A stretch of 64,000 nucleotides of DNA from Halopelagius inordinatus (GTDB lineage Archaea > Halobacteriota > Halobacteria > Halobacteriales > Haloferacaceae), in assembly GCF_900113245.1 (NCBI RefSeq), contig NZ_FOOQ01000002.1, positions 780,881 to 844,880 on the forward strand, written 5' to 3'. The notes under the pieces were generated by a model, which saw only the letters and a program-made list of their open reading frames with translations, was not told the origin of the DNA and made no database searches. The position numbers and the translations under genes are program-made. This document shows positions 1-8,731 of this stretch, piece after piece. Position 1 is the stretch's first letter. Every line of letters starts with the position of its first letter.

Positions 1-23
1 GGGCAGTCGAACGGGGGCCCGAA

Positions 24-278
24 TCAGCGCGCGTCGGCGAGAGAGACGTACGAACCCGACTTCGCGGATATCCACGTCGTCACCAACTCGTCTTCGGTGG
101 CGTCCGCGGGGTAGATTGTGCACTCGTCGGGTTCGTCGTCGTACGAGACGACGGTGGCTTCGTAGTCTGGCGGCGACACCGGGCCCCCGATTCGAGAGTC
201 GGGACGGGCCGGTGCCGCGAACGCGGCGTCGTTCGTCGCGTCGATGATGTCAGCCGTGAGATGCCGATTTGTATCCAT
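24..278 (-). CDS. Small acidic haloarchaeal protein, DUF7511-like
   Basis: An 84-residue protein. The C-terminal half has the pattern Y-E-x-V-V-x-Y-D-D-x-P-D-x-C-T-I-Y-P-A-D followed by TTWISA, which I associate from memory with the haloarchaeal DUF7511 family of unknown function. No signal peptide or membrane segment is visible. The reading frame stays open upstream to 491, but that part is Arg/Ser-rich and does not look coded. The ATG at 278 gives a normal acidic N-terminus. An A/T-rich block read as CATAAATAG on the minus strand (364-372) lies about 90 bases upstream and may be the promoter, leaving a leader of roughly 60 bases. The gene lies downstream of secD on the same strand, 261 bp away. 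The function is unknown. Confidence 0.7.
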   Translation of the reverse strand: MDTNRHLTADIIDATNDAAFAAPARPDSRIGGPVSPPDYEATVVSYDDEPDECTIYPADATEDELVTTWISAKSGSYVSLADAR

Positions 279-539
279 CGTTGTATCTTTGGCCCCCGTG
301 CGGAACCGACGAGGGGCGGCTTTGGTCGTCTCGCGGTGCGGTCGATAGTATCCCGTCGAGGACCTATTTATGTGGCGGCCGATTCCACGATTTCGGGAAC
401 GCCCCCCTGGCCGGACGAAACGGACGGAGATAGCTCGAAACACGGAGAGAAGCGTCGAAAACGGGCGTGACGGTCCGTCGAATCTGGACACGAATCGATA
501 TGTAACCGGCAGGTGTAACAGGCCCGAAAGTCGGGGGTC

Positions 540-2117
540 TCAGCGGTCCTTCGTCGTGAGAGCGCGCAGGATGTCGCCGTACGCCGGGCGCGTCACCAAG
601 ACGCCGACGAGGACGCCGAGGATGGTGAAGATGGCAAAGCCCTGGAGGTCACCGAGCGACAACACCGCGAGCGGTGACATGGCGATTATCGTCGTCGCGG
701 CGGCGGCACCGATGACCCAGAACGCCTTCTTGAATCGCGACTGGAAGACGCGCCGAGAGTCTATCTGGCCCTCGGCCATCACCTCGTCGGCGATGATTAT
801 CAGGTCGTCCACCCCCGTCCCGATGACAGCGATGAAGCCGGCGATGACAGACAGGTCGAGCGGATAGCCGATACCGGCGGCGAATCCGAGGAGGATGACC
901 ACCTCCGAAAGCGCCGTGACGATCATCGGCGCGGCGACGCGAGCCTTCTTGTAGCGGAGGAACACCACGCCCGCGACGGCGAAGACGGCGACGAGGCCGG
1001 TCAGAAGCGAGTTCGACTTGAAGTCAGCGCCCTGACTCGGTGAGACGTACGACGAGGTCCCTCCGTCCGGACCCGTGAGGTCGAGTTTCGCCGGAAGCGC
1101 GCCGGCGCGGAGGTTGATGGCGACGTCTTGGGCCTCAGAGAGGTTTCGCGTCTGGAGTTGGAACTCCGGCGCGTTCGCCCACTCGCCCGAACGCATCCCC
1201 TGTGCGAGGCCGGGACTCATCCCGAACGCGTTGACGACTTCGCCGTTGACGACGAGGAGCAGACACGGTTCGGTGCCGTTCGGGTTCTCCCTGTACGTAC
1301 AGGTCGTGCCGCCGGGTTGGGAGATGCCCGTCTCGACCGTCGCCTGTTGGAACCCGCCGGCCGCGGACTCTTTGACGGTCACCGGGACGAACGCTCCCCC
1401 GGAGGTCTGACTCTCGGAGGCGGTCCCGATGCTCTGGAAGTCGTCCTGTTGGAGAATCTCGCGCGATTCGTACCCGCTTCCGTTCTCGGCGGCGTAGTAC
1501 GCTTGGATGGTGACCGTCCCGCGTTCGCTCACGAGGTCGAGGACTTCCGAGCGGTCGCGGTTCGGCACTTCGATGAGGATGAAATGCTCGCCCGTCGCCG
1601 TCCGCACCTGTTGGACGGTACCGCCCGAGAGACCGGCCTCGTTGATCTTGTTTTCGAGGACGGAGACGGCGTCCCCTCGCGTCGTCTCGGTGACGCCGTC
1701 GCGGACGGTTCCGTATCCGTAACCCGCGTCGCCGAGTGCGGCTTCGAGTTCGGTCTGGGAGGTGTTCTCGACGGTCACCTCGACCGTACCGACGTTCTCG
1801 CCGGTCGGTCGCGCGATGACGTCCGACGGTGTCGCGTTCGACAGGCCGGAGGCGACGTTCCGTTCGACCGCCCGCGGTTGGTCGCTGCCGAACTGCACCT
1901 CCTCTGCGGTGATTCCGACGAGGGGCGCGCGCACGCGCGTCCCGCCGGAGAGTTGCAGGCCGTACTGGAGGTTCGTCATCCCGCCCTCGCCGGCCACGGC
2001 GCCGTCAGAACCGCCGCCGTCGTCCGGCGCGAGCGTCGGCGAGAACAGCGCGAACGTCGAGATGAGCACGAACACCACGAGCAGGACGATGCGCCAGTTG
2101 TCGCGGATCGAGGCCAT
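540..2117 (-). CDS. secD: Protein-export membrane protein SecD
   Basis: 525 residues. SecD pairs with SecF as an accessory of the Sec translocon and promotes preprotein export and release. The sequence shows one N-terminal membrane segment (about residues 9-28), the GLQLSGGTRV motif typical of the first extracytoplasmic domain, a large extracytoplasmic region of about 330 residues, and a hydrophobic block of several membrane segments from about residue 368. That block contains the G-T-G-V-D-D-L-I-I-I motif of the RND-like SecD/SecF fold. Its ATG (2115-2117) shares one base with the secF stop codon (TGATG), so the two are translationally coupled. A short hairpin (CCCGA/TCGGG, 523-535) lies just past the stop and could help 3' end formation. 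The length and the order secF-secD match haloarchaeal relatives. Confidence 0.96.
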   Translation of the reverse strand: MASIRDNWRIVLLVVFVLISTFALFSPTLAPDDGGGSDGAVAGEGGMTNLQYGLQLSGGTRVRAPLVGITAEEVQFGSDQPRAVERNVASGLSNATPSDVIARPTGENVGTVEVTVENTSQTELEAALGDAGYGYGTVRDGVTETTRGDAVSVLENKINEAGLSGGTVQQVRTATGEHFILIEVPNRDRSEVLDLVSERGTVTIQAYYAAENGSGYESREILQQDDFQSIGTASESQTSGGAFVPVTVKESAAGGFQQATVETGISQPGGTTCTYRENPNGTEPCLLLVVNGEVVNAFGMSPGLAQGMRSGEWANAPEFQLQTRNLSEAQDVAINLRAGALPAKLDLTGPDGGTSSYVSPSQGADFKSNSLLTGLVAVFAVAGVVFLRYKKARVAAPMIVTALSEVVILLGFAAGIGYPLDLSVIAGFIAVIGTGVDDLIIIADEVMAEGQIDSRRVFQSRFKKAFWVIGAAAATTIIAMSPLAVLSLGDLQGFAIFTILGVLVGVLVTRPAYGDILRALTTKDR

Positions 2118-3001
2118 CAGCGGGCCACCCCCTCGTACTTGTACCAGCGAAGGAGGCTCAGATTCAACATGTAGGTGTTCATCAGGTCGACGGCCAGTCC
2201 GAAGACGAGAACCGTCCCGATGGCCGCGAGCAGTTGGATGCCGAAGATAGTGGCAGTCACGGTCATCACTATCATCGCCGCGATGGAGGTGAGCGTCATC
2301 GTCACACCCGTCCGCATCGCGCGGTAGGTGGACTCGTAGAAGTCACCCGACCGCCGGAGAACGTGGTTGTTCAACAGGATGTCCGAGTCGACGGAGTACC
2401 CGATGAGCATCAAGAGTGCGGCGACCGTCCCCAAGGAGAGTTCGATTCCGAGGACGTTCATCATCGCAAGCGGGATGACGATGTCCGAGAACGCCGAGAT
2501 GACCACGGCGATAGAGGGGACGAACGTCCGGAACATCGCGAACACGAGGAGGCTCATCCCGAGGAACGCCGCCACCACGCCGCCGAGAGCGAGCGTCTGC
2601 GTGTCGCCGCCGAAACTCGGCGAAACCGAGGAGATGGCGCGGATTTCGAAGCCCGCGTCTTCGGCTTGCTGTTCGAGCATCGATGGGTTGACCGACGACC
2701 CGTCGTCGGACTGGAACGTCACGATGTAGGTGCTCTCGGTCGGAACCGAGCGGATGGACTCGGGTTCGACGGAGAACGCCTGCTGTATCTGTTCTTCGGC
2801 TTGCGCCGGCGGTGCATCGACCGCGACCTGTATCTCGGTGCCGCCGGTGAACTCTATGCCTTGGTTCACCGGTGCACCGGTCGCGACGTACCAGCCCGCG
2901 ATAACGAGGAGAGCGACCACGAGAACCGCGAGTGGGACCGCCGCGAGTTGGCGATTCGTGTACCGGGTGTAATCTACCTCCGGTACAGTGAACTCGACCA
3001 T
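2117..3001 (-). CDS. secF: Protein-export membrane protein SecF
   Basis: 294 residues, first gene of the secF-secD operon. It has a membrane segment at about residues 20-42, then Q-G-I-E-F-T-G-G-T-E, the SecF form of the conserved first extracytoplasmic motif. A short soluble domain follows, then five membrane segments including G-Y-S-V-D-S-D-I-L-L-N-N, the conserved TM4/5 motif. SecF works with SecD at the Sec translocon. The frame stays open upstream to 3382, but that region is coded on the other strand. The ATG at 3001 gives a natural N-terminus, and a TATA-like sequence read as CTTATTC lies 27-33 bases upstream on this strand, consistent with a leaderless mRNA. Confidence 0.95.
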   Translation of the reverse strand: MVEFTVPEVDYTRYTNRQLAAVPLAVLVVALLVIAGWYVATGAPVNQGIEFTGGTEIQVAVDAPPAQAEEQIQQAFSVEPESIRSVPTESTYIVTFQSDDGSSVNPSMLEQQAEDAGFEIRAISSVSPSFGGDTQTLALGGVVAAFLGMSLLVFAMFRTFVPSIAVVISAFSDIVIPLAMMNVLGIELSLGTVAALLMLIGYSVDSDILLNNHVLRRSGDFYESTYRAMRTGVTMTLTSIAAMIVMTVTATIFGIQLLAAIGTVLVFGLAVDLMNTYMLNLSLLRWYKYEGVAR

Positions 3002-3119
3002 GGAAGGCGTTGGTAATGGCCGCCGAATAAGCCTTCTTATACGTTGGCGACCCGCGGAGGGCCTCGTCCCCGCGAATACGAGCGCGAGAGACTTCCGCGT
3101 CGAGCCCGTATCCGTTCGC

Positions 3120-3473
3120 ATGAGTCCCGAAACCGCCAGCAAAGTCGTCGTCTCGTATCCGGACGAACTCAGCGCGTGGGGGCGCGACCAACTGGAGACC
3201 GACCGTTTCAGGTCGTACCTCCGCCGCGTCGTGGAGAACCCGAGCGTCGGCGACGAGTTCGAGGAGTTCGTCGATACGGGCTGTTGCGGCGACTCCTTGG
3301 ACGTGCCCCTCCGAATCGAGTCCGTGGACGGGCCGTCGAAGATGGGACCGGAGACGGAGATAGCGTACGCGCCCCGCGACACCGAACCCGACGAGATAGC
3401 GGGCGGATGGCAGGTACAGAGCGAAGGCGGGCCGGGCGCGACGACGGGGACGGCGCGCGACGGCGAGCGTTGA
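3120..3473 (+). CDS. Conserved haloarchaeal protein of unknown function
   Basis: 117 residues, acidic and soluble. It is divergent from secF, with 118 bp between the two starts. It contains a Cys-Cys pair in D-T-G-C-C-G-D-S-L-D-V-P-L and a D/E-rich C-terminal half. No catalytic motif, membrane segment or zinc-ribbon spacing is visible. The ATG at 3120 was chosen because the upstream part of the open frame (from 2988) overlaps the secF start and is not protein-like. Its neighbourhood is housekeeping. I have the impression it is a small haloarchaea-only family but cannot name it. It ends 8 bp before the end of the convergent gene at 3482. Confidence 0.65.
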   Translation: MSPETASKVVVSYPDELSAWGRDQLETDRFRSYLRRVVENPSVGDEFEEFVDTGCCGDSLDVPLRIESVDGPSKMGPETEIAYAPRDTEPDEIAGGWQVQSEGGPGATTGTARDGER

Positions 3474-3481
3474 CGGCGGCG

Positions 3482-3778
3482 TCAGGAGAGCACGGGGACG
3501 GATCCGAACACGTCGAAGAGTACGAGAGCGGCGTAGAGGACGCCCGCGGCGACGAGAGACCAAAACAGGGCGTCGTTCTCGACAATCGCGTCGAACTCGT
3601 CGTCGATGTCGCCGCGCGCGACGCTTCGCGCGAGAGCGACGAGCATCAGCAGTCCGCACGCCGCCGAGAGAACCGGCCAAACGGAGACGCCCGACGCGAG
3701 GAGGTCTGACGTGCCCCGGGCCGCGAAGTACAGGCCCGTGACGGCGTAGACGAACGCGACGATTCGCTGTCGCTCCAT
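3482..3778 (-). CDS. Small integral membrane protein
   Basis: 98 residues with three hydrophobic stretches (about residues 6-27, 32-50 and 72-92) and a short acidic cytoplasmic-type loop D-I-D-D-E-F-D-A-I between the second and third. No known motif was recognised. The minus-strand sequence CGGTTATCC at 3803-3811 lies 25-33 bases upstream of the ATG and fits the leaderless promoter seen at many genes here. It is convergent with the gene ending at 3473. The function is unknown. Confidence 0.65.
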   Translation of the reverse strand: MERQRIVAFVYAVTGLYFAARGTSDLLASGVSVWPVLSAACGLLMLVALARSVARGDIDDEFDAIVENDALFWSLVAAGVLYAALVLFDVFGSVPVLS

Positions 3779-3846
3779 GCCGATGGGTCTCTCGTCGGTC
3801 GGATAACCGTTTCTCGGTCAGCCTCGTCCGCCGTCGAATCCGGCGT

Positions 3847-4323
3847 TCAGGGCATATATCGCACGACGACGACGCCCGGTTCGGAGCGAATCTCCACGCG
3901 GTTGACGCCCAGACGCGCGGCGCGAGAGAGCGTCTCCTCCTCGTCGTCCGCGACGTCGGAGACGGCTTCCGCCGTCGTCTCCTCGGGGACAGTGATGACG
4001 TGCAGTTCGCCCGTCCCCGCCCGTTCTTCGCGCGTCAGTTCGCCCACCGGTTGGTCGGCGGCGATGTCTCGGGCGTGCGTCGTCGGCGACTCGTCGCTGA
4101 CTTCCAGAGAGAGCGGTGTGCGACTTCGCATCTCCACGAGTTGGTAGGAGACGTTCATCGGCGGGTCCGGGGAGACGACGCCGGAGACGGCGTCGTGGCG
4201 TTCGACGCCGGGGTTCGACGAGAGCGTGTGGACCTGCCCCGTATCGACGTCTTTCAGGACTGCCGAATCCTCGTCCGCGGCGGTCACGAGAAACGTGCCT
4301 TCGACCCGTTCTTCGTCGGTCAT
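3847..4323 (-). CDS. DUF5812-like haloarchaeal protein
   Basis: 158 residues from the chosen ATG. The N-terminal block E-G-T-F-L-V-T-A-A-D-E-D-S-A-V-L-K-D-V, the segment TGQVHTLSSNPG and the C-terminal R-L-G-V-N-R-V-E-I-R-S-E-P-G-V match my memory of the DUF5812 family, which occurs only in haloarchaea and has no assigned function. The fold is probably a small OB-like domain with a C-terminal alpha/beta part, but that is inference. An upstream in-frame ATG at 4365 would add 14 Arg/Pro residues. The internal start was preferred because it matches the usual N-terminus of the family. It follows the membrane-protein gene at 4417-4950 on the same strand. Confidence 0.75.
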   Translation of the reverse strand: MTDEERVEGTFLVTAADEDSAVLKDVDTGQVHTLSSNPGVERHDAVSGVVSPDPPMNVSYQLVEMRSRTPLSLEVSDESPTTHARDIAADQPVGELTREERAGTGELHVITVPEETTAEAVSDVADDEEETLSRAARLGVNRVEIRSEPGVVVVRYMP

Positions 4324-4416
4324 CGCCGAGAGGTACGGCGCGCGCACCCTTCCGGGTTTCGTCATCGGCGGACGCCGCGCCCCCGAGCGTTTGTCCGGCG
4401 CCGGGGGCGTTCACCG

Positions 4417-4950
4417 TCACCCGAGGATGCGGTGGACGGCCCCCACGAGGAGGGCACCGGCGAGTGGGACGACCCACGAGAACGCCGGCGGAATCGCGTA
4501 GAGAGCGGCGACGACGGGCGCGAAAACGCCCGCGGGCGCGGGGCGCGTGACCGTCTCGCCGTCGAGGACGAACGTCTCGGGCATCGACGCCACGAGACCG
4601 AGGTACAGAGAGAGCAAGAACAGAAAGCCCGCGACTGCGAGTGCCGTCTCGTACCCGTCTCTCGACTCGATATCACGTCGGTGCCGTCGCGCGACGACGA
4701 GTGTCGGGGCGATTGCGGGGAGGACGACGAGCAGTCCGACGACGATGTAGAACGCCCGCGAGAGCGTCAGCGACCCGCCTTGGACGGCGGCGGTGTTGCC
4801 GACGAGCACGACGACGCCTATCACCACGAGAAGCGAGACGAGCGAGACGGCCGCGGCACTCACGAGCACGTACGACTTGAAGAGAAGCGACCGACTCGAC
4901 CGGAACGCGTAGGGGAACGCGCCGAAGACGCCGTTGTAGCCGTCCGCCAT
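4417..4950 (-). CDS. Four-helix integral membrane protein
   Basis: 177 residues with about four membrane segments (near residues 28-52, 66-84, 104-122 and 140-175). It has a charged cytoplasmic loop R-R-H-R-R-D-I-E-S-R-D between segments two and three. No enzyme motif or transport signature is visible. It is a conserved-looking haloarchaeal membrane protein of unknown function. The minus-strand element CGCTTAATC at 4972-4980 is 22-30 bases before the ATG and supports this start. It is divergent from phosphoglucose isomerase, whose start is 128 bp away. Confidence 0.65.
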   Translation of the reverse strand: MADGYNGVFGAFPYAFRSSRSLLFKSYVLVSAAAVSLVSLLVVIGVVVLVGNTAAVQGGSLTLSRAFYIVVGLLVVLPAIAPTLVVARRHRRDIESRDGYETALAVAGFLFLLSLYLGLVASMPETFVLDGETVTRPAPAGVFAPVVAALYAIPPAFSWVVPLAGALLVGAVHRILG

Positions 4951-5047
4951 TAGTGGCGATAGGGTTCGGCCCCGATTAAGCGAACCGGTCCGCGTCCGCG
5001 TCTTCGGACCGCGCCGACCGGAGTCAGCGTCCGCCGTCGAAGCCCAT

Positions 5048-5054
5048 CTTTTTG
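5048..5054 (+). promoter_or_regulatory. TATA-like element of pgi
   Basis: CTTTTTG lies 25-31 bases before the pgi ATG, the spacing expected for a leaderless archaeal transcript. The same kind of element recurs in front of many genes of this window. Confidence 0.4.
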
Positions 5055-5078
5055 CCCGCCGCCGTCGCCTGTTGTGGT

Positions 5079-6371
5079 ATGTACGTCGATATCGGGAACG
5101 TCCTCGACGGGACGCCCGGCGTCTCGCGTGACGCGCTCGAACGGATGGACGAGTCGGTGGCCGCGGCGCACGAACGCATCGAGTCCGGCCGCGCTGACGC
5201 CGAACACGGCTACGCGGCGCTGAACCTGCCCGAGACGGCGGATGCCGACGAGATTCGGGCCGCCGTCGAACCGTTCGGTGACCCCGAGGCCGTCGTCACG
5301 GTCGGCATCGGCGGAAGCGCCCTCGGCGCGGCGACGTTGACCGAGGCGCTGGCGGACGAGAGCGACCCGGACGCGTACTATCTGGACAACGTCGACCCCG
5401 AACGCGTCTCCGCGCTCGTCGAATCGCTCTCGCTTTCGGACACCGTCGTGAACGTCGTCTCGCGGTCCGGGACGACGGCCGAGACGCTCTCGAACTTCCT
5501 CGTGGTCCGCGAGGCGATGGACGACGCGGGCGTCGATTGGACCGACCGGACGTTCGTCACGACGGGCCGAGAGGGCAACCTGCGAAGCCTCGCGGAGAAA
5601 CACGACCTGCCCGCGTTGGACGTGCCCGACGGCGTCCCCGGCCGGTTCTCCGCGCTCTCGACGGTGGGGATGGCCGTGGCGGCGATTCAGGGCCACGACT
5701 TGGACGCCTTACTGGCGGGGGCGGCGGACGAAGCGGACCGACTCTCGGGGTCGCTCTTCGAATCGCCGGCGTACGCCTACGGGGCGACGACGTACGCCCT
5801 CGCGCAACGCGGCGCACTGACGAACGCGATGATGCCCTACGCGGAGTCGTTGGAGTACTTCGCCGAGTGGTTCGCGCAACTGTGGGCAGAGAGCCTCGGA
5901 AAGGACGGCGTCGGTCAGACGCCCGCCCGCGCCCTCGGCGCGACGGACCAACACTCGCAACTCCAACTCTACCGCGCCGGGCCGCGGGACAAACTCGTGA
6001 CGCTCGTCCGCCCGCGCGAACGCGAGGACAGAGCGATTCCCGAGACGGAGTTGGAGGGGCTCTCGTATCTCGGCGGGTCGTCGCTCGGCGAACTGTTGAG
6101 CGCGGAGTTCGAGGCGACGGAGGCGAGTCTCGCCGCCGCGGGCGTCCCGAACGTCCGCGTGGAGATAGACCGAGTCGACGAGCGCGGACTGGGCGAGCTG
6201 CTCTACGGGATGGAGGCCGCCTGCGTCCTCTACGGCGAACTCGCGGACGTCTCGACGTTCACCCAACCCGCGGTCGAGTGGGGCAAGCGCGCCGCCCGCG
6301 GACTGCTCGGCGGCGGCGACTTCGAGGAGGCGGACGCCGTCGCGGAGAAGACGACGCTCGTCGTCGAGTAG
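5079..6371 (+). CDS. pgi: Glucose-6-phosphate isomerase
   Basis: 430 residues. It interconverts glucose-6-phosphate and fructose-6-phosphate, in haloarchaea mainly for gluconeogenesis. The SIS-type sugar-phosphate site is visible as GIGGSALG (residues 76-83) and SRSGTTAET (128-136). The family signature D-Q-H-S-Q-L-Q starts at Asp290, and V-E-W-G-K-R near residue 399 is the C-terminal PGI signature. The length fits bacterial/haloarchaeal-type PGI and not the cupin-type archaeal enzyme. The ATG at 5079 was chosen over one at 5052 because the added residues are Cys/Ala-rich and the TATA-like CTTTTTG at 5048-5054 is correctly placed for 5079. It is a single-gene unit followed by an independent protease gene. 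Confidence 0.96.
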   Translation: MYVDIGNVLDGTPGVSRDALERMDESVAAAHERIESGRADAEHGYAALNLPETADADEIRAAVEPFGDPEAVVTVGIGGSALGAATLTEALADESDPDAYYLDNVDPERVSALVESLSLSDTVVNVVSRSGTTAETLSNFLVVREAMDDAGVDWTDRTFVTTGREGNLRSLAEKHDLPALDVPDGVPGRFSALSTVGMAVAAIQGHDLDALLAGAADEADRLSGSLFESPAYAYGATTYALAQRGALTNAMMPYAESLEYFAEWFAQLWAESLGKDGVGQTPARALGATDQHSQLQLYRAGPRDKLVTLVRPREREDRAIPETELEGLSYLGGSSLGELLSAEFEATEASLAAAGVPNVRVEIDRVDERGLGELLYGMEAACVLYGELADVSTFTQPAVEWGKRAARGLLGGGDFEEADAVAEKTTLVVE

Positions 6372-6423
6372 GCGAACCGGAGATTCTATCCGGCGCGGCG
6401 GCCTACCGACTGCCGTATCCGCC

Positions 6424-7170
6424 ATGGCTACCGATCCTCAGTCTTCCTCGTCGTCGAGCGACGTGCGGACGCATCTCCGGGCGTTCGGCGGCGCCGTCTT
6501 CGTCGTCGCTCTCGCCTTCCTCGTGGCCGCCATCTTCGTCGCTCTCGGACGACCCGTCATCGAGGCGTTCGGCGTCGCGCCCGACAGCGCACTCGGCCGG
6601 GCACTGACGAGTGCGGCGCAGTTCGTCGGACTGGGCGTCGGAGCGGTGGGGTATCTCGTCGTGACGGACCAACGCGAGTTGGTGTCCGTCCGCGCGCCGA
6701 CGGCCCGCGACGCGGCGTGGGTGGTCGGCGGATTGCTCGGACTCGTCGGCCTCTACCTCGCGACGGTATTAGGGATGGAGGCTCTCGGCATCGAGGGTGC
6801 GGACAGCAACCTCATCGCGCAGGGACAAGACGAACCGCTGTACTACCTCTACCTCGTGCCCGTTACCGTCTTACTCGTCGGACCGGCGGAGGAACTCGTC
6901 TTCCGCGGCGTCGCACAGGGGACGTTCCGCCGCGCCTACGGCCCCGCCGTCGCCATCGCCGCCGCGAGCGCCATCTTCGCGGTCATCCACTGGAGTTCCT
7001 ACTCGGGAAGCGGCCGGTTCGTCACCCTCGGCGTCATCCTCCTCCTCGGGGCGACACTCGGCGCGTTGTACGAGAAGACGGAGAACCTCGTCGTCCCCGC
7101 CGCGGTCCACGGCCTGTTCAACACCACCCAGTTCGTCTACGCGTACGTGGCGGCGACGGGTCTGCTCTGA
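6424..7170 (+). CDS. CPBP (Abi/CAAX-type) intramembrane metalloprotease
   Basis: 248 residues, about seven membrane segments. The three CPBP/Rce1 motifs are present in order: EELVFRG (Glu156-Glu157), F-A-V-I-H near residue 190, and H-G-L-F-N near the C-terminus. Together these form the glutamate/histidine catalytic site of the family. An acidic Ser-rich N-terminus of about 15 residues precedes the first helix. Substrates of haloarchaeal members are not known; roles in protein maturation or sorting are possible. It lies 52 bp after pgi and is probably transcribed on its own. Confidence 0.88.
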   Translation: MATDPQSSSSSSDVRTHLRAFGGAVFVVALAFLVAAIFVALGRPVIEAFGVAPDSALGRALTSAAQFVGLGVGAVGYLVVTDQRELVSVRAPTARDAAWVVGGLLGLVGLYLATVLGMEALGIEGADSNLIAQGQDEPLYYLYLVPVTVLLVGPAEELVFRGVAQGTFRRAYGPAVAIAAASAIFAVIHWSSYSGSGRFVTLGVILLLGATLGALYEKTENLVVPAAVHGLFNTTQFVYAYVAATGLL

Positions 7171-7273
7171 CGGAGTCCGCTCTCGGCCCTCGTCGGCGTG
7201 CGCCGGACGCGGGCGGTGACTCCGGGCGTCTCCGAGCCAAACTGATTAGACCGAGCGACGCGAGGTGGGTCAC

Positions 7274-8179
7274 GTGCAGATAGACTGGTCCCTCGCGGAG
7301 CGATTTCTCTCGTACGTCGACGGCGACGAACCGCTCTCGCGGGTGTGGAGTCACCCCGGCTACGACGTCGTCAGAGAACACGCGGCCGTCCTCGGGCGGA
7401 CGGTGAGACGCGAAGACGTTGCAGAGACGGTCGACGGCGAGCGGAACCCGTTTCCGGAACTGGAGGGTCTCTCTGAGAACCGGAGGCGAATCGCTCGACT
7501 TCTCGACCGGGTTCGGTCCAAAGAAAGAGAGTGGACCGACGAAATCGAACGGCGACTCGAGCGAATCGTCCCGAACGCGGACACGTCGGACGTGACGGTC
7601 TATCTCGGCGTCGGGTACGAGACGGGAATCGGCGTCCGGAACGGTGCGTACGTCAACCTGAACGAACCGCTGTTCCTCCGGGAGCCTCGACAACTGCTCT
7701 ACGTCTGCGTCCACGAGAGTTCACACGTCCTCTACGAACGGGCGCACCGCTCGCTCGACAGATTCGGTCCCGACCCGTTACAGTCCGAGAACCGACGAGC
7801 GGTCTGGAACACCGTGTTTCACACGGAAGCGTTCGCGACGTACGCTCCCCTCGAACTCCGCCGGTCGGACGGAGCCCTCGGCGAGACGGACCACCCCGTC
7901 TGCGAAGATTACGCCGTGCTCTCGGACCGCGACCGACTCCGCGGCCTCGTGCGCGAGTACGATTCGTTCCGCGAAACGCTCCGTCGCGAATCGGTGTCCC
8001 CCGACGAACTGGCGTCTCGCCTCTTCGGAGGGTCGCGGTTACCCTACCGCGTGGGATGCGCCCTCCTCGCGGAGGTCGAACGGAGAGACGGCCCCGAGGC
8101 CGTTCGAGAGGCGTTCTCGGTCGAACCGGTTGAGTTCCCCGCACAGTACGACTGGGCGTTGGAGACGTACCGCGACTGA
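7274..8179 (+). CDS. Putative zinc metalloprotease with HESSH motif, family unassigned
   Basis: 301 residues from the GTG at 7274; another GTG at 7265 would add three. The sequence has H-E-S-S-H, an HExxH zinc-binding and catalytic motif (about residues 147-151). Some 35 residues later comes H-T-E-A-F-A-T-Y, which resembles the E-x-x-A-x-Y third-ligand motif of gluzincins. The segment V-C-V-H-E-S-S-H-V-L-Y-E before and after the motif is helical. No signal peptide or membrane segment is seen, so it is probably cytoplasmic. Arg and Glu are both abundant. I do not recognise the family. DUF2268- or DUF5700-type putative peptidases share this general layout, and that comparison is inference. Confidence 0.7.
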   Translation: MQIDWSLAERFLSYVDGDEPLSRVWSHPGYDVVREHAAVLGRTVRREDVAETVDGERNPFPELEGLSENRRRIARLLDRVRSKEREWTDEIERRLERIVPNADTSDVTVYLGVGYETGIGVRNGAYVNLNEPLFLREPRQLLYVCVHESSHVLYERAHRSLDRFGPDPLQSENRRAVWNTVFHTEAFATYAPLELRRSDGALGETDHPVCEDYAVLSDRDRLRGLVREYDSFRETLRRESVSPDELASRLFGGSRLPYRVGCALLAEVERRDGPEAVREAFSVEPVEFPAQYDWALETYRD

Positions 8180-8263
8180 GACGGTCGCGGCAGTCGGTTC
8201 ACACGTTCGGACGGGGGTCGAACCCGCTTCCGCCGCGCGAGAGGCCCCGGGAAAACGGCGGCG

Positions 8264-8722
8264 CTACGCCGGGTTCTTTCGCGCGAGGTCCATCCCGCAG
8301 ATGGGACAGCGGTCTTTGTGTTCGTCGAACTCGCGGCCGCAGCCCTGACACTGGTACTTCCAGTCACGTTGCTCCGTGATGCCGTCCTGTGCGATGACGT
8401 CGACCTGCACGTTGAGTTTCTCGGCGACGTTCTGCATCGCGTAGTCGTCGGTCACGAGGACGCCGTCGAGTTCGAACGCGGCCGCCAGAAGGCGGATGTC
8501 GGTGTCGGAGAGCGTCTCTCTGTCGCCCGTCTCGCCCGCCGCGCGGCGGACTTTCTCGACGGTGCCCGAGGCGGGGATGTGGATGTGCATCCCGGAGCCC
8601 TCCATGGCGTCGAAGCGGAACGACGCCTCCCCTTCGAGTTCGTCGTTGACCATGGGGATAGAGGCCGTCTGTTCTGAGGTGTGGTACTCGTTTATGAACG
8701 CAGAAGAATCGAGGATGTGCAT
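8264..8722 (-). CDS. nob1: rRNA maturation endonuclease Nob1
   Basis: 152 residues. The N-terminal PIN domain starts M-H-I-L-D-S-S-A-F-I with the first catalytic Asp at position 5. The other acidic residues lie in L-S-D-T-D-I-R-L and L-V-T-D-D-Y-A-M. The C-terminus is a zinc ribbon, C-Q-G-C ... C-P-I-C. PIN plus ribbon is the Nob1 architecture. In archaea and eukaryotes Nob1 cuts the 3' end of pre-16S/18S rRNA during small-subunit assembly. The gene follows the PRC-barrel gene by 9 bp on the same strand, so they are probably cotranscribed, and the divergent gene beyond is aIF5B. The length is normal. Confidence 0.93.
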   Translation of the reverse strand: MHILDSSAFINEYHTSEQTASIPMVNDELEGEASFRFDAMEGSGMHIHIPASGTVEKVRRAAGETGDRETLSDTDIRLLAAAFELDGVLVTDDYAMQNVAEKLNVQVDVIAQDGITEQRDWKYQCQGCGREFDEHKDRCPICGMDLARKNPA

Positions 8723-8731
8723 CGGCGTCGA

